64,000 nucleotides of DNA from Apus apus (Eukaryota > Chordata > Aves > Apodiformes > Apodidae), in the NCBI RefSeq assembly GCF_020740795.1, contig NC_067305.1, forward strand, positions 4,092,001-4,156,000, in the 5' to 3' direction. The notes beneath the pieces are model-generated. The model was not told where the DNA came from, ran no database searches, and saw only the letters and a program-made list of their open reading frames with translations. Positions 29,744 through 42,157 of this stretch are shown here, piece by piece; position 1 is the stretch's first letter, and every line of letters begins with the position of its first letter. A program made the position numbers and the translations under genes.

Positions 29744-30110
29744 ATTCACCAATTGAGAACACAGAGGTGTTGTATGCTGATTCACAGACAGTTACAGTTC
29801 CACAACTACAGTAGATCTAGAACAAACTGATATTTCACCATATTAACTGAATGGTTTCACGAGGGTTCCTGCTATACAAAGGGCTGTGGAAGAGGTGACC
29901 ACCACACAGACCTCTGGAGTGGAAGTGCAGTGTCAAGGCCTAACAGCTCCAGCTGGTGGTCTCTGGAAACAGTTACAAAAGGTATTTTTGTTGGGTTTTG
30001 GGTTGTTTTTTTCCCCTCATTTAGATTCAAGGAAGTTTCCACAAACGTTTCACTGTTAGAAACTTGCAGAGCGGAGAGAATCAATTCTCTTCTAATTCAA
30101 CTAATTAGCT
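29744..30110. other. Convergent gap between C19orf44 and CHERP 3' ends
   Basis: The two genes converge, with the likely poly(A) signals about 370 bp apart. A second minus-strand AATAAA (complement of 29701-29706) lies on the far side of the C19orf44 signal, so longer CHERP transcripts would overlap C19orf44. No gene is seen in the gap. Confidence 0.55.
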
Positions 30111-30116
30111 TTTATT
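30111..30116 (-). terminator. CHERP: CHERP poly(A) signal
   Basis: The complement reads AATAAA. It lies about 690 bp downstream of the alternative CHERP stop at 30807-30809 and gives a 3'UTR of usual size. Confidence 0.55.
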
Positions 30117-30806
30117 AAAGGGTATATACAAAAATATAAAAAGCTTAAAGAATGTCTCCCATTACAAAGCATTGAACATCCCTCAGAGCGCTCCAAAAGC
30201 TACAAGAGTGAACCCTCGTGTTCTGACCAGAGTTGTGACTGCAGCAGCTGGTGTGTAGGGGTGTTAAGTTGTATGGTAGGTTCTAACAAGCTTGCACAGT
30301 GCTCAGAGGTCACCTGTACTGGAACTAGATGCTTCATTCCCCATTTAGACATTAGGATACACTGCTCAGCATCAGTCTGACTTGATCCCAAGGCAGCACC
30401 CCTCCACTTCAAATAGAATTAACCTTTTGAGAGAAATAAACATACATTATGGAACTAGAGAACATAGAACCACATCAGATAATGTCTGTATTCCACAGGA
30501 ATGAATGAATCACAAACCTACACCAGGGATAGCTTGACTGGGGGTTCATTCTAGTATAAAATGGGTAACTAATTAAAAAATTTTGCAAAATAAATGGAAA
30601 TTCTTAAACTTGCTAGACATGTCAGTTAGGAGTGGCCTTTTTTTTTAAAACACTAAATGACAAGTGTGGAAGTACATGTCATAGCTTTCCATTTTTCACC
30701 AGAGTTTAAAAAGTAAATTCATTTGTCACTTCCTCCAGACTTTAATCCGGATTTTTACAAGTTTAATGTTTTGTAGGAGATGCAAGACATCTTTCTTCAG
30801 AGAGTC

Positions 30807-30844
30807 TTATTCAGGTGGTGGAGGGTCTTGCGTTTCACGCTTCA
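30807..30844 (-). other. CHERP: Probable alternative terminal coding exon of CHERP
   Basis: The acceptor ctattgtttcag, with a pyrimidine tract, precedes 38 nt that stay open and then reach TAA. If the transcript is spliced from the GTAAGT donor that overlaps the DECK stop (exon end 31632), phase 1 plus 38 nt gives exactly the residues LKRETQDPPPPE and a stop. The protein end then changes from DECK to DELKRETQDPPPPE. The stretch 30117-30806 would be its 3'UTR. Confidence 0.65.
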
Positions 30845-31623
30845 CTGAAACAATAGGGAAAAGAGTTCTTACACATTCTGCAGTTACCTAAGCTGGCTGA
30901 AATGTTTCATGGAACAAGGGCTCTGTTCATCAGGATTTTTTTCCTTGTGGGCTTTATTTGAACCCCTTTGGTTACACAGATCTAGTGCAGCCATAAGCAG
31001 AAGTGACTTGTGATTTAGCATGCCCAGTTGTTTTTTTCCCTGTAGTCATTGGGCAGTGCAGTTGGACCTAACACAGACTCTCTGCAAAAAAATGGATCAT
31101 TTGGGTAATTGTCTTCATCTCATACGTTTCTCCTCCACTTTTTGAGAACCCTTCCTGCACTACAGTGAATTTATTACCAGTTCTGGCTTTGGCAGAACAC
31201 AGCCCTAACTCTGGGAAACTCAGAGTTGGGCAGGGCAGGGCTGGACAGTACCCGTGGTTCAGCTTCACTCCAACCATCAAGACCTCCCTGTTCTGGCAGC
31301 CAAGCCCTCCTGTGGCATGACTCCCTCTGCTACCTTTGGGATTACTCTTTTCTTTTGAAGGGTTACATTCCAAGATGCAGGCTCTTGGTATTCCAGCCAG
31401 GAAGTGGCTTACACAGAACAGGCTCATTAATTAATGTTTCACAAACAAGAACACAACACAAGCCCTGAAAAGACGCAGATAACCAGAGTATGTGTCTACT
31501 TACCTGTTGCTTTACGGTACCCACGACATTAGAAATAATTAAGTTATGAGTCTTTTGTGTTTACAGTCAATAGGACAAAATCACTATCAACTCTGCACAG
31601 TTTTTAAACTTGCTTAGAAACAG

Positions 31624-34600
31624 TCACTTACATTCATCTCTGGCCTTCATGCGTGCGATGAACGAGTAACTTTTATTCCTTCGGTAGTTTTCATAAGGGT
31701 CATCTAAGGCAACTCCCACTCCTTTGTATTGATCCCATTTGTCTCGGATATCCCCTCCTTTAATTGGATCCTGAATTCCTTGTTCCTTAGCTCCCAGTCC
31801 ACCAGATCCACTCCAGCCTGCAGACAGGACACAACACTGCAATCTTGTAGCTATTTTTTTTTTTATTCCTAGAATTCTGAAGACAAACTTTGACATTTTG
31901 GAAACAACCAAAGAAAGTATCAAGTTTGATACAGCAGGATAGAAACAGGCAGCCTGAAACAACATCTGAACTGTCCCATTTACTTCAAAAACATTAATAC
32001 ACAGAGACTCTGGGAGCTGACAGACATCAGCACTAGCCCTGAAAGTATTTAAGAGGGCAAAGGGAATGACAGCACAAACCCAACCTGTCCTGTCAAGCCT
32101 CCTGATCTACACCACAGGGAAATGAAACACCTTGGGAAGCCAAGTTCTGTTTGATGCCAAACTCAAATGTCTTCCAGATCCTTCCCAGAAAGGCAACCAC
32201 CACCACCATGTTCTATATACTTCTATCTTTGAATATCCTTAAGCTGCTCTTGGAATACCAAGCAATAATTACTTGTAAGCATGCAATAATTAATTGTATG
32301 CAAAAGCTGGGTGCCTGATGTTTCCTGGCTTGTGCAAGATACCAGAACTGCACCTTACCCATTTTCACTAGCATTTGATGGCCTTTATTTTCTTCTCCAA
32401 GTCTTGACTCTGGTATAGGAGGCCCGGAACTGGAGCCCAAACCAGCAGAAGAACTAAGGGAATAAAAAGTACAACTTAAGAACAAGAGATCCTGGTCTGA
32501 CACAAACTAAGGTCACTGACATTCTGTTAATCATTTACACCCACTCTACTAAGCTATTCTTTTATAAAGCTATGGATTATGGAGTTATAAAGGTGCCAGA
32601 AACACCCTGTCTATGGGAAATGAAACACTACAGGCTTCCTAAGGCAAACTGGAGATTCTTCCTGCTTCTCAGGAAGGCACGTGAGGCCTTCACAGCTGAA
32701 AGTTTTGTTACAACAAAAAGCCACCATGACAAGGTAATATTCTCTCTGTAAGTGTATAAGTTGATACTTTTCACAGAATCACAGAACCATCAAGGTTGGA
32801 AAAGACCTTCAAGGTCATCAAGTCCAACCATCAGCCCTACAACCCACAACCACTAAATCATCTCCCAAAACACCACGTCCACCCGTTTCCTGAACACCTC
32901 CATGGATGGTCCCTCCACCACCTCCCTGGGCAGCCTGTTCCAAACAACCAGGTAAAAAAGAGAAGCAAAGAGAAGCTCACGGAGGAGTGGGGCTGCGAGA
33001 GCGGGAGCGGCGCCGCCTGCCTGGCGAGTAGGATTTGGATCTCGACCGTGACCGCGATCGGGAGCGGCTGTGAGAGGAGCGGGACCTGCTCCGGCTCCTG
33101 CAGGGAGAGCACACGGGATCAGAGCTGCATCCGGGCTTCCTCCTTCATTTCCACCACCCTCAGTTCCCAAGATCCTGCCCGCTGCACCCTACCTGGACTG
33201 AGAGCGGGAGTAGGATCGTGAGCGGGAGCAGGAGCGGGAGCGGGACCTGGAGTAGGAGCCGGATGATTTTGAAGAGCGGGAATTGGAGCGGGAGGAGGAG
33301 CGACCTCGGCTCTTGGAGCGACTGCGGGAGCGGGAAGGGCCACTGCACAGGGAAGAGCAGAGACAGCCCAGTGAGACTCCTGGGAGAAGCAGGAGAAATG
33401 CAAATATACTCCTGACCCAATCCAGGTGACACACAAGCGCCGTATTTCTGCAGCGTGAAATACCTGACTGTGGAAAACCCCCTGTTTTCTGCAGATGAGA
33501 CAGAAATTCCAGTGAGTTATTCCATCAGCGTGTTGCTGAACAGACTTCCCCTTTGCATTTAGCCCCATCCAACAGAAAAGAAAGCACCAGAAGGCAGCAG
33601 ACAGGATCTCTCACCTATTTCTCTTCTCCTGACCTTTCCTCCGCCTCGCTCTCATTTTAGCTCTGAAGAACTCGTACAGTCCATTCTGCTCCCAGCCCTC
33701 ACTGCAATGAATCAGCCACAGAGAACAGACATCTATCAAATCCTGCTTTGATCAAGGGAGACAATCAGGACTGCTGCTAGATTTTGTAGGGAACAAAAGG
33801 CCTGGGGAAAAGTCTCACAAATCTCAGTGTACAATCAAGCAGCAGTTTCAAAATACAACAGTCACTCCAGCATTAGAAGAGCACAGGTAGAGGAAGAGAA
33901 AGACACTTTTTGCTTTGAGACAGCTTCTTAGGGCATGTTCCTTACCACACTGTTAGCTATACCTACTTGTCCTGCTTTGAGCCACTACCCTTACCTGTTT
34001 CTTGGCCTGTCATGAGATGGTGGGCTATAAAATGCCTCAACTGCAGCCAGCAGCCTCTCACTGGGGGGCATTGGAGGTGGAAGACGAATATCTTTAGGAT
34101 CTAAAGGTTTATACTCATGATCTTCAAGCTGCCAGAAACAAAACAAATTACATTTTTGTCATGGGGTGGCAACCTGAAGAGAGAAATACAGATTGAACTG
34201 TGCAGGGACCATTTCATAGAACCATGGAATGGTTTGGGTTGAAAGAGACCTTAAAGATCATCTAGTTCCAACTCCCCTGCATGGGCAGGGACACCTCCCA
34301 ACAGACCAGGTTGCTCCAAGCCCCATCCAACCTGCCCTTCAACACTGCCAGGGATGGGGCAGCCACAGCTTCCCTGGGCAGCCTGTTCCAGTGTCTCACC
34401 ACCCTCACGCATTGGATATATCACACATTTCACTGTTGGATAAAAAATGGTGCAGAAATCAGGATTCTGCAGGTCACCCAGTGCTTTCCTGTGCTCTCAT
34501 TGCCATTTTGAGTTCTGTGAACTCTGAATTCCAAAAAGCAAGTACCCAGTGGCCACATCAGACATGCCATATTCCTCTGCCCATCTGACAATTCCTGTTT

Positions 34601-37600
34601 TCTAAAAATGGAGGTAAGATTTTCAGCAGTAAATTATTCATTCATGTATATGAGCTCAACCAGCTTTCACTGGCACAGAGCACTGGAGATTTTTACCATT
34701 TTCACTCCCTTCTCCCCCCACTCCTGCCCTTCTACACCCAACAACTTTGGCTGACGGTCGCCGGACAGAAAGATTTTAAATGATCTATGTCCACCTTAAA
34801 CTGTCCCTAATACTGACCATGGGATGTGGATCTTTGAATCCTACTCATCAGGGCTTGTTGCAAGTACTTACTTTTACAAGTGGAGCCATCAGTCCAGCAG
34901 GAAGATCAAAGTAGGGAACATTTGGCACCAGGCTGGGATCGTCGTGGTTCATGTGAGGGGGCCCTTGGCGCCGCATGTGAGGAGGCTGCCCGTTAAATCC
35001 ATGGGGGGGAGGCCCAAAATCAGGGTGCTGGGGCCCTCCCCAGGGAGGGTGCTCACTGATTCCAGGGTGAGGCAATCTGTGACCAGGGTGATGATGAGGA
35101 GGTCCAATTTCTGCAGAGTGGGAGGGTTAAAACGTTTTATTTAGCTAAAGAGAAAGGAAGGCAATCAGAGATGTACTTCAGTTACTGCATTTATCCTAAA
35201 AAAACCCAATCTTGGCACCCAGAGCCTTGCAGATCCAGAAAGCAAGAGGACTGAAGAACCAAAGGCCTCCTACAGGCCCACACTCATGAGTATCTTGCAG
35301 TGCATCTCCCTTCCTGGCCAGAGCAACAGCTCTCAAGACAACAGGATACTTTAACCCTCGGCCACTGCTTATTTTGGGACATTCTGTGGTCAAAAAGTAC
35401 CACAGGAAAGAGACACTCAAGAGCAAAAGGTTTTGGATGCAGCAGAGCTACCCATGGGACCTATTTCTGAAACCTAAATACACAACCATGGACCTGTCAT
35501 TACTTCTGTCTCTGTGCCAGGTCAACATATATCAAGAAATAAATATGGCAGGAATTAACTCACAGGAGTAGGTGATAAAAAAATAGTTTAAAGAGGCACT
35601 TTGAGAAGAGGTGGAGATAATCTCGTGTTAGAGAAGTGAATGACATCCATCCCATCACTGATGGATGAACCAGGACACCCTGCTGAACTCATGGCACTCT
35701 AGAGAAAAATGCAAGACTAGAAATCAACATTTCAGCAGAAGGACCAACAGTTTTTCCAGGAAAAGCCATTATAGCCACTGCTCAAGCTGCAGCCAGTTCT
35801 GCCTGACTCATCTGCATTAGAACCTGAGCACAGCCTGTGCTGTCACTGCTTCACTGCTTTCCTAATTTTAGCCATCTGTTTCAGAAGATCCCCTCCTCCA
35901 AAAACTTCACATGGAACAGATGTTTTGGATCACCACTACAACCCAAAATACAGCATCTTTTCTAAGCTTAAACCTTCATTCCCCCAGGACAAGAAAAGCT
36001 GTTCTCCCTGCTCGCTACAACAACTCTGCAACAAACCAACCAACAAACCCAAAGGAAAAAAAAAACCACACAAAATCTCTACTGGAGAAATTAATTATAA
36101 ACCTAAATCTATAAGCTCTAACTCATTTGTTTTCAATGGTTTCTGGACTTGGAGAATTGAGAATCTTCTAAGCTTGAAACAGCAACTCCTACAGAGCAAC
36201 ATAACTGCTCTTTGAAGTGGCCTGTCACACAGCAGCACAGTGATCTTTAGACTTGACATTGATAAGGATCCTTCCAGAACAACCTTAACTTCTGCATGTG
36301 ACATAGGAACCACACCAGGACAGAGAACTCCACCAGACTTCACCAGGGAGCCAAAGCTGAGCCACAAAGGCCAGGCAAGCAGAGCAGCCCCTGCCCTCCC
36401 AGACACCCCCAGGTGCCAGCAAACCAAGCAAGGGAGAACTGGAGGTGAGGATCAGTTCACCACTCACAACCAAGCCACACAACATTAAGGCAGATAATTA
36501 GAGAGGCTGAATGCACACACCAGAACAAATGCTTCCAGCCTGGAGTCCTCTAATTTCATCCATCTATGGAGGGCACAGCTGAAGAGCCCTCATCTAAGGC
36601 CTGACATGCAGGAGATGGAATTCAAAAGCAAATGCTGCTTCTCACCTTCGACCTGACTCTTTTTCAAGTGAAACAGCCACAAAAGGGTGCCTGGAGAGAT
36701 GCTGACTTGAGTTTGGGTTACAATTTCTGCTTATCTCCATCCATTAGGGAAGGCAGACTCCAAAATCAAGGAAGCCTCCAACTCTGCACATATTCCCTAC
36801 TGAGTTAGCAGTCCCAAACCCCCAAACTCACCGTTCCTCAGGAAAACCACAACAGTTCACCAAAAATAAGCTGTCACCCCAAAGCACTACTAAATAACTG
36901 TGTAATGGCAGTCAGCATTGCAAGGTAAGAAAACCTGGCCTGGGACAGACTTTACCTTGAGGAAAATCCCCCTGGGGGTAATCAAAACGATGAGGATAAG
37001 GAGGCCTTTCAAAGGGATGGCGAGGTGGAAAATCATCCTGCATGAAGCGAGGTGGAAAGCGGTTGAAATTATGCGGATGCGGGGGCTGGTTGAATTGGGG
37101 ATGTTGCTGATGTGGAGGAAATGGGCCTCTGAAGTGAGGTGGCCGCTGCATTCGAAATGGAGGTTCCCTTTGACCCCCACCCCATGGAGGTTGTTCATGC
37201 TGGTTGTTCCACGGGGCTTCAAACTGGTTGTTCCAAGAGGGATCGGGCTGGTTGTTCCACGGGGTCTCTCGCTGGTTGTTCCAGCCTTGATCTCTCTGTT
37301 CGTTCCACATTCCCTCGTGGTTGTTATTCCAGGGAGGACAATGAGGTGGTCCCTAGTGGTGAACAAAAGAAGCCTGGTCATTAGGACACAATTAAGTACA
37401 CAATAAAATCAATCTACCTTTTTGAAGTAAGCACAGCCTGGAGGCAGCAGGCACAAGTGGAGGAACTTCCCAAATACCTTCCAAATTTCCAAGCCTGAAC
37501 AGCTTTTTTCTGCAGCTCCAGAGAAAAGACTAAACTGAGACCAAACCCAACACCCTGTGCTCAAGGACAGTGCTTCACATCCTGCTTGTTCACAGGGAAA

Positions 37601-40600
37601 GTGTGGTGGTTGACAGATTGAAATACAAGTGCTAGTTTGACTTTAACCAGGCTCAGAATGAGAAAGCTTGGTGTGTGGATCTGGATTTGTAGCTTCCACA
37701 GCTGTTCATCTCCCTTCCACAGCCAACATGGTCCCTCTGAACCTCCACAGCTTGTTTCAGAACTGTGTTTCTTACCTGTTGCTGACCCCACGGTGCAACA
37801 GGGTGAGGCTGGTCAAACCAGGGTGGTTTATTTGGAGGAATCTGATCATGAGATCCAGGGCCACGTGGGCCACCAGAGGCAGGATCCTGCACTCCAGACC
37901 CTGATGTGTCATACTCTGTAGATCCAGGGAGAGGCAGCTGAGATTTACCATCATCTGAAACAAAATGGAAACTATTATAAGCATCCAGGTCACGTGTAGT
38001 TAATAAAACCCCAGCCCACCTGCAACAGGCTCCATCTGAGTTTTGTTGGATGTTAAACATTCTGCAGAAATCTCTTACTGGGAGAGGGGATTTCACAGAA
38101 TCCCAGAATGGTGGGGGTTGGAAGGGACCTCTGGAGATCATCCAGTCCAACCCCCCTGCTAGAGCAGGATCCCCTAGAGCAGATCCCACAGGAACACATC
38201 CAGGTGGGTTTGGAATGTCTCCAGGGATGGAGACTCCACAACCTCCCTGGGCAGCCTGTCCCAGGGCTCTGGTACCTTCAGAGTCAAGAAGTGGTTTTTT
38301 ATATTTAGGTTAGACCTCCTGTGCTCCAGTTTGTGCCCACTGCCCCATTTCTAATCCATTTAACATTTATCTCTTTGGTTTTCTACTCAAGGACCAGACC
38401 TGCACCAGCTGCAAACCTCCCAACAACTTCAGGGTTTTGCCTGAACCAAATCAGCAGAGCACAGTAACTCACAACTAAAAAATAAAAGGAGAAAAACAAT
38501 CTCCCAGTGTTGCCACCCACTGATTTCTGCACAGGGCCCCAGAACAGGGTAATACCTGCTTGTGTAACAGGAGCAGATGGTGGAGCAGAGGCTGGTGCTG
38601 CTGTGGGGGCTTGAGGAGGGGGCGTTGATTTCACCTCGTTCTCTAGTGGTGGGATTTGTATTTGCTGCTGCTGCTGCTGCTGTGTTAAACTATTAACAAA
38701 CTCTTCATGTTGGGTTTTCAGGTTCTGTATCTGCTGTTGGAAGGCGACCTGTACAGGCTGTACTACTGTGGCATACTCAGTGATCAGATTGGCCTGATGA
38801 GATAAATGAAGGAGAGCAGGTTAACACTGCACCCAGCACAGTCACCCCACCTGCTCATTCAGAATCTCCTGGATTGCTCTCCACCCCCCTCCCAAGAAAT
38901 GTAGAAAAACACCAGACAACTTGCTGGAAGAACAACCCAGTCACACTATGAAGCTCTGTGAAGATTTCCAACACATTTTTACAGGCTGGAATCCACTCTC
39001 CATATTAATGCCCAGCTGCCAAGTACAGCTAAAATCAACAGTATTTCTCATTAATGCTAAAAATTAAAACTTCCTGCTGTCACAACATTTTTTATGCTTA
39101 GACTCTACAGCTTAAAGTTTCTTTCGTTTCCTTTTTACCATTCCTTTCCATAAAAAGGGAACACACAGTCAAATATGTCCACAACTGGAGTCGTTACAAA
39201 TGCAAACAGACTCTGGGATTGTATCAGCAATGGATTATTGGGTGTTTGAAATCACAAGGTTATGTTTTGCATTAGTTTTCTAATCCCTTGTAAACAACTT
39301 CAAGAGGAGGAGGGAAAATGAAGAATTACCTTTCAAAAAAGGAAAGCATTTCCTAAATTTGTTTTCAAAATGTTTATGTTAATAACAAAGCCATTACTTT
39401 TCATTGGTGGCTAACCTGGTACTGGCCGAGTCCAAGAGCTGGGCTCTGTAACTGCTGAATGATTGACTCATCAAAGTACCCATTTTTCTCCCATAGTTGA
39501 AGGAGCTGCATAAATTCAAGAGTAAAATTATGAACAACAAATGGAAAATTGAGGCATGGCATTTTTATGTTGTCAAAAACACCTTTCTTTGTCAAAAGAC
39601 CTAGGATTTCAGCACTTGTCTTTGAACCACTGAAGACTCAGGTGCATTCATCACTACAGTAACTTTTAACTAAAGCCTAAGTGCTTTTAAGTTCTAGTTT
39701 AAACATGAATTAAAGCACATCCTGTGATAGACCTAATGAAGACAATCACACTAGGAAAATTTCACTGGTCCTCTTCCCTTGTCACACTTGTGACTTTTCC
39801 AGCACTGACCAAGCAAACAGTTAAACCCAACCCAGATACTCACTCTGGCAATTTTCTGTTGCTTATCCTCCTCCACTGCTAGAAAACTGGTACAATAAAT
39901 AGGCACAACCACCTTCTGCAAAGCAGCCAGAAGATCTCGTGCTTGTTTCCGTTGGCTTCAAGAAAGGAATGGGAAGAGAAGAGTTACGGCCTTTCACTCT
40001 CACACCAGGACCATTACACTCCATGCATCCCAGCTGCTGCTATCCTGCAAGTAGTGGATTCATAAATAGTTCCCCCCTCTACATTTTACTCATCTGGAGT
40101 GAAAAAAAAACAAACCTACAACACACCAAGTAGGTAAAGGTTGAATTTGATCATTAAATCACTCGATCTTTGTGCCAGCTCCGGACAGAGCTGCTAAAAA
40201 ACAACCAACACCTTAAAAAGTCATTAGACAAACTAATAATGAAACTAGTGGGGAGAATCTTCACCAAATGAGTGAAACCATGAGGTGGAAGGCCAGGCTG
40301 TGGCTCCTACCAGTGGTGCAGCACGTCGTTGATCAGGTAGATGAGGTGGAGGCGCAGCTCGAAGTGAGCCCCGTCGGCCGTGATGCGGTTGCGCAGGTGC
40401 CCGGCCATCAGCTCGCAGTGCGCCGGGGACTTGGCGTTGCTGAACATCCAGTTCTTGCCAGCCTGGGGAAAGCAAAGGTCAAGTGGTTTACAGTTATCCG
40501 ACTGCGTCCACGTCGTATGGACTCCCCTAGGACTCTGAAATCACTGCGAGGAGGGAAGTTTTAGAACCATGGGATGGTTTGGGTTGGAAGGGACCTTAAA

Positions 40601-42157
40601 GATCATCCTGTCCCACCCCTGCACGGGCAGGGACACCTCCCACCAGCCCAGGCTGCTCCAAGCCCCATCCAACCTGCCCTTCAACACTGCCAGGGATGGG
40701 GCAGCCACAGCTTCCCTGGGCAACCTGGGCCAGGCTCTCCCCACCCTCACACTCCAGAATTTCCCCCTAATTTCTCACCTCAATCCCCCTCTTGAGAGCT
40801 GGGGCCTAAGTCTCCAAGTACCAACTGCCACCTCACCTACCACCCAGGAAAACAATCAAGCCACTGTTGACTGCACAGCCTCAGACTGCAAACTGTAGCT
40901 AATCCCCAACAGCACCAAGGAACTGTTCAGATTCAGATCACTCACTGAGATGGCATCTTTTGTACAAGTGTCAATGATTGGCTGCAACAAGTTGTCAAAT
41001 TCATTCATATCTAATTGGGTTTCCTCCAAAACCTTCTGCATTTGTTGCTCAATTGCAAGGGCTACTGCTGATGTGACTTGTTCCTGAAAAAAAAAGAAGA
41101 AAAAATAAGGTGTAATAGGTGTAATACCCCTAATATTATTTTTTTCTACCACCACTGGCACTCCAGTACAAGCCAGGTGAGTGGTTATCTCTAACCAACC
41201 TGTCTCATAGCAAGGAGATGCTGCTCCTGCTGCTGCAGGTTCCACTGACTCTGCTGGATCAGCTCCTCCACGGAAGGAGTGCCCTGAGGAGCTGGGATTG
41301 GCGCCGCCGGCGGTGGGAGGGTCGGTTGAGGCAGGGGCTGGATCTGTGTGGTAGCCTCGATATCCTGACTTTGCTTGCACAACACTACGGGACAGAGTCA
41401 ACTTTTAAAGGAGGCCTCAAAGGAACCTGCTGCCTCCAGCCCACTCCTGAAAGCCGTGCCGGTTCCGAACCAACCCCCCACGCTTTCTGTAGCTGCTTCA
41501 CACAGAGTGAACACCGTGCGGTCAAGGGTGGGCGGTGCAAAAGAGGAGGGTCAGCAAACCCTGCAAAGCCCCGCACGCCTCCCCAGGAACGGCTCCGGTG
41601 CGAGGAGCGCGGGTCACCCCGCTCCTGAGGTCCCGCCGGGGCTCGGGCTCCGTCCCCTCGGCCCGGGCACCTCCGAACCCGCGAACAGGGGGCGTGAAGA
41701 GCCGGGCTCAGCCAACTACCTGGAGCTGACAGGCTGCAAACCAGTCCTGGCGGGTCAGAGCGCGGCCAGGAGGGAGCAAAGCGGCTCGGCCGGCGGGGGG
41801 GGCAGAGCCCGCCGCGGCCCCGAGCAGCCCCGCACAGGCCGTGGGCCCCACTCACGCTGCTGCTGCTCCAGGGCCAGCTTGTACTTGTAGTAACCGTAGA
41901 AGTCGCCCCCGAAGAGGAAGGAGAATTTGGGGTTCTCCTTCTGCTTCTCCATCGTCATCTTCTCGAACTCGGGCCCGTTCCGCGCCACGAACTGCGCCAG
42001 CTTGTCGATGACATTCCGCAGCTCCTGGTCTGTGGGGAGGCAGCGCCGTCAGCCCCCGCCGGCCCCACCGCCGCCGCCCCCCTCCTCCCCGTCCCCTCCC
42101 GTCCCGCCCAGCCCCGCCGGGGCCGCGCTCACCGTCGGGCGGCAGCGGCATCTCCAT
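31624..42157 (-). CDS. CHERP: CHERP, U2 snRNP-associated splicing factor
   Basis: Calcium homeostasis endoplasmic reticulum protein (SR-related, SF3b-associated). Seventeen exons: 42133-42157, 41856-42029, 41200-41384, 40946-41083, 40311-40462, 39844-39955, 39416-39505, 38556-38793, 37776-37954, 36956-37352, 34872-35110, 33995-34128, 33615-33701, 33193-33342, 32981-33097, 32359-32453, 31624-31817, giving 901 aa (human 916). A SURP module covers about 13-57, a CTD-interacting domain about 149-290, a Q7 tract near 330 encoded by repeated CAG, then a Pro/Gly/His-rich region with PWNNQ-type repeats (432-490). An Arg-Ser domain lies at about 717-806 and a G-patch at about 835-882 (MLVKMGWSGSGGLGAKEQG). 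The canonical end is MKARDECK. Its stop codon lies within a GTAAGT donor, so another C-terminus is likely. The bird lacks a few residues before GPPHCPPW compared with human. Confidence 0.96.
32771..32951 (-). mobile_element. 5'-truncated CR1 LINE beside CHERP exon 15
   Basis: The plus strand reads tcacagaatcacagaaccat, then aggttggaaaagacc, aagtccaacca, and finally ccacctccctgggcagcctg, the reverse complement of a CR1 3' end of a different subfamily from the neighbouring copies. It is sense to CHERP and ends only about 30 bp from the exon-15 donor. Confidence 0.85.
34213..34410 (-). mobile_element. 5'-truncated CR1 LINE in CHERP intron 11
   Basis: The block begins with catagaaccatggaatggtt, continues with gggacacctcccaacagacc and ends with cagcctgttccagtgtctca. 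It is the reverse complement of the CR1 3' end and is sense to CHERP. Confidence 0.9.
38093..38350 (-). mobile_element. 5'-truncated CR1 LINE in CHERP intron 8
   Basis: The block starts with tcacagaatcccagaatggt, then ggttggaagggacctctgga, and continues to gaccccttgt-like text ending tgtgcccactgcccc. It is the longest of the sense copies in CHERP, about 260 bp, and differs from the 34213 and 40561 copies in its 3' consensus, so it is probably a separate subfamily. Confidence 0.9.
40561..40800 (-). mobile_element. 5'-truncated CR1 LINE in CHERP intron 4
   Basis: It has the same layout as the 34213 copy (tagaaccatgggatggtttg to ccaccctcacactccagaat and beyond). It is sense to CHERP and lies between exons 4 and 5. 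Confidence 0.9.

Noticed and set aside
36918-37406. Plus-strand frame of 162 codons opposite CHERP exon 10
   Set aside because: It is the antisense shadow of a proline- and glutamine-rich coding exon.
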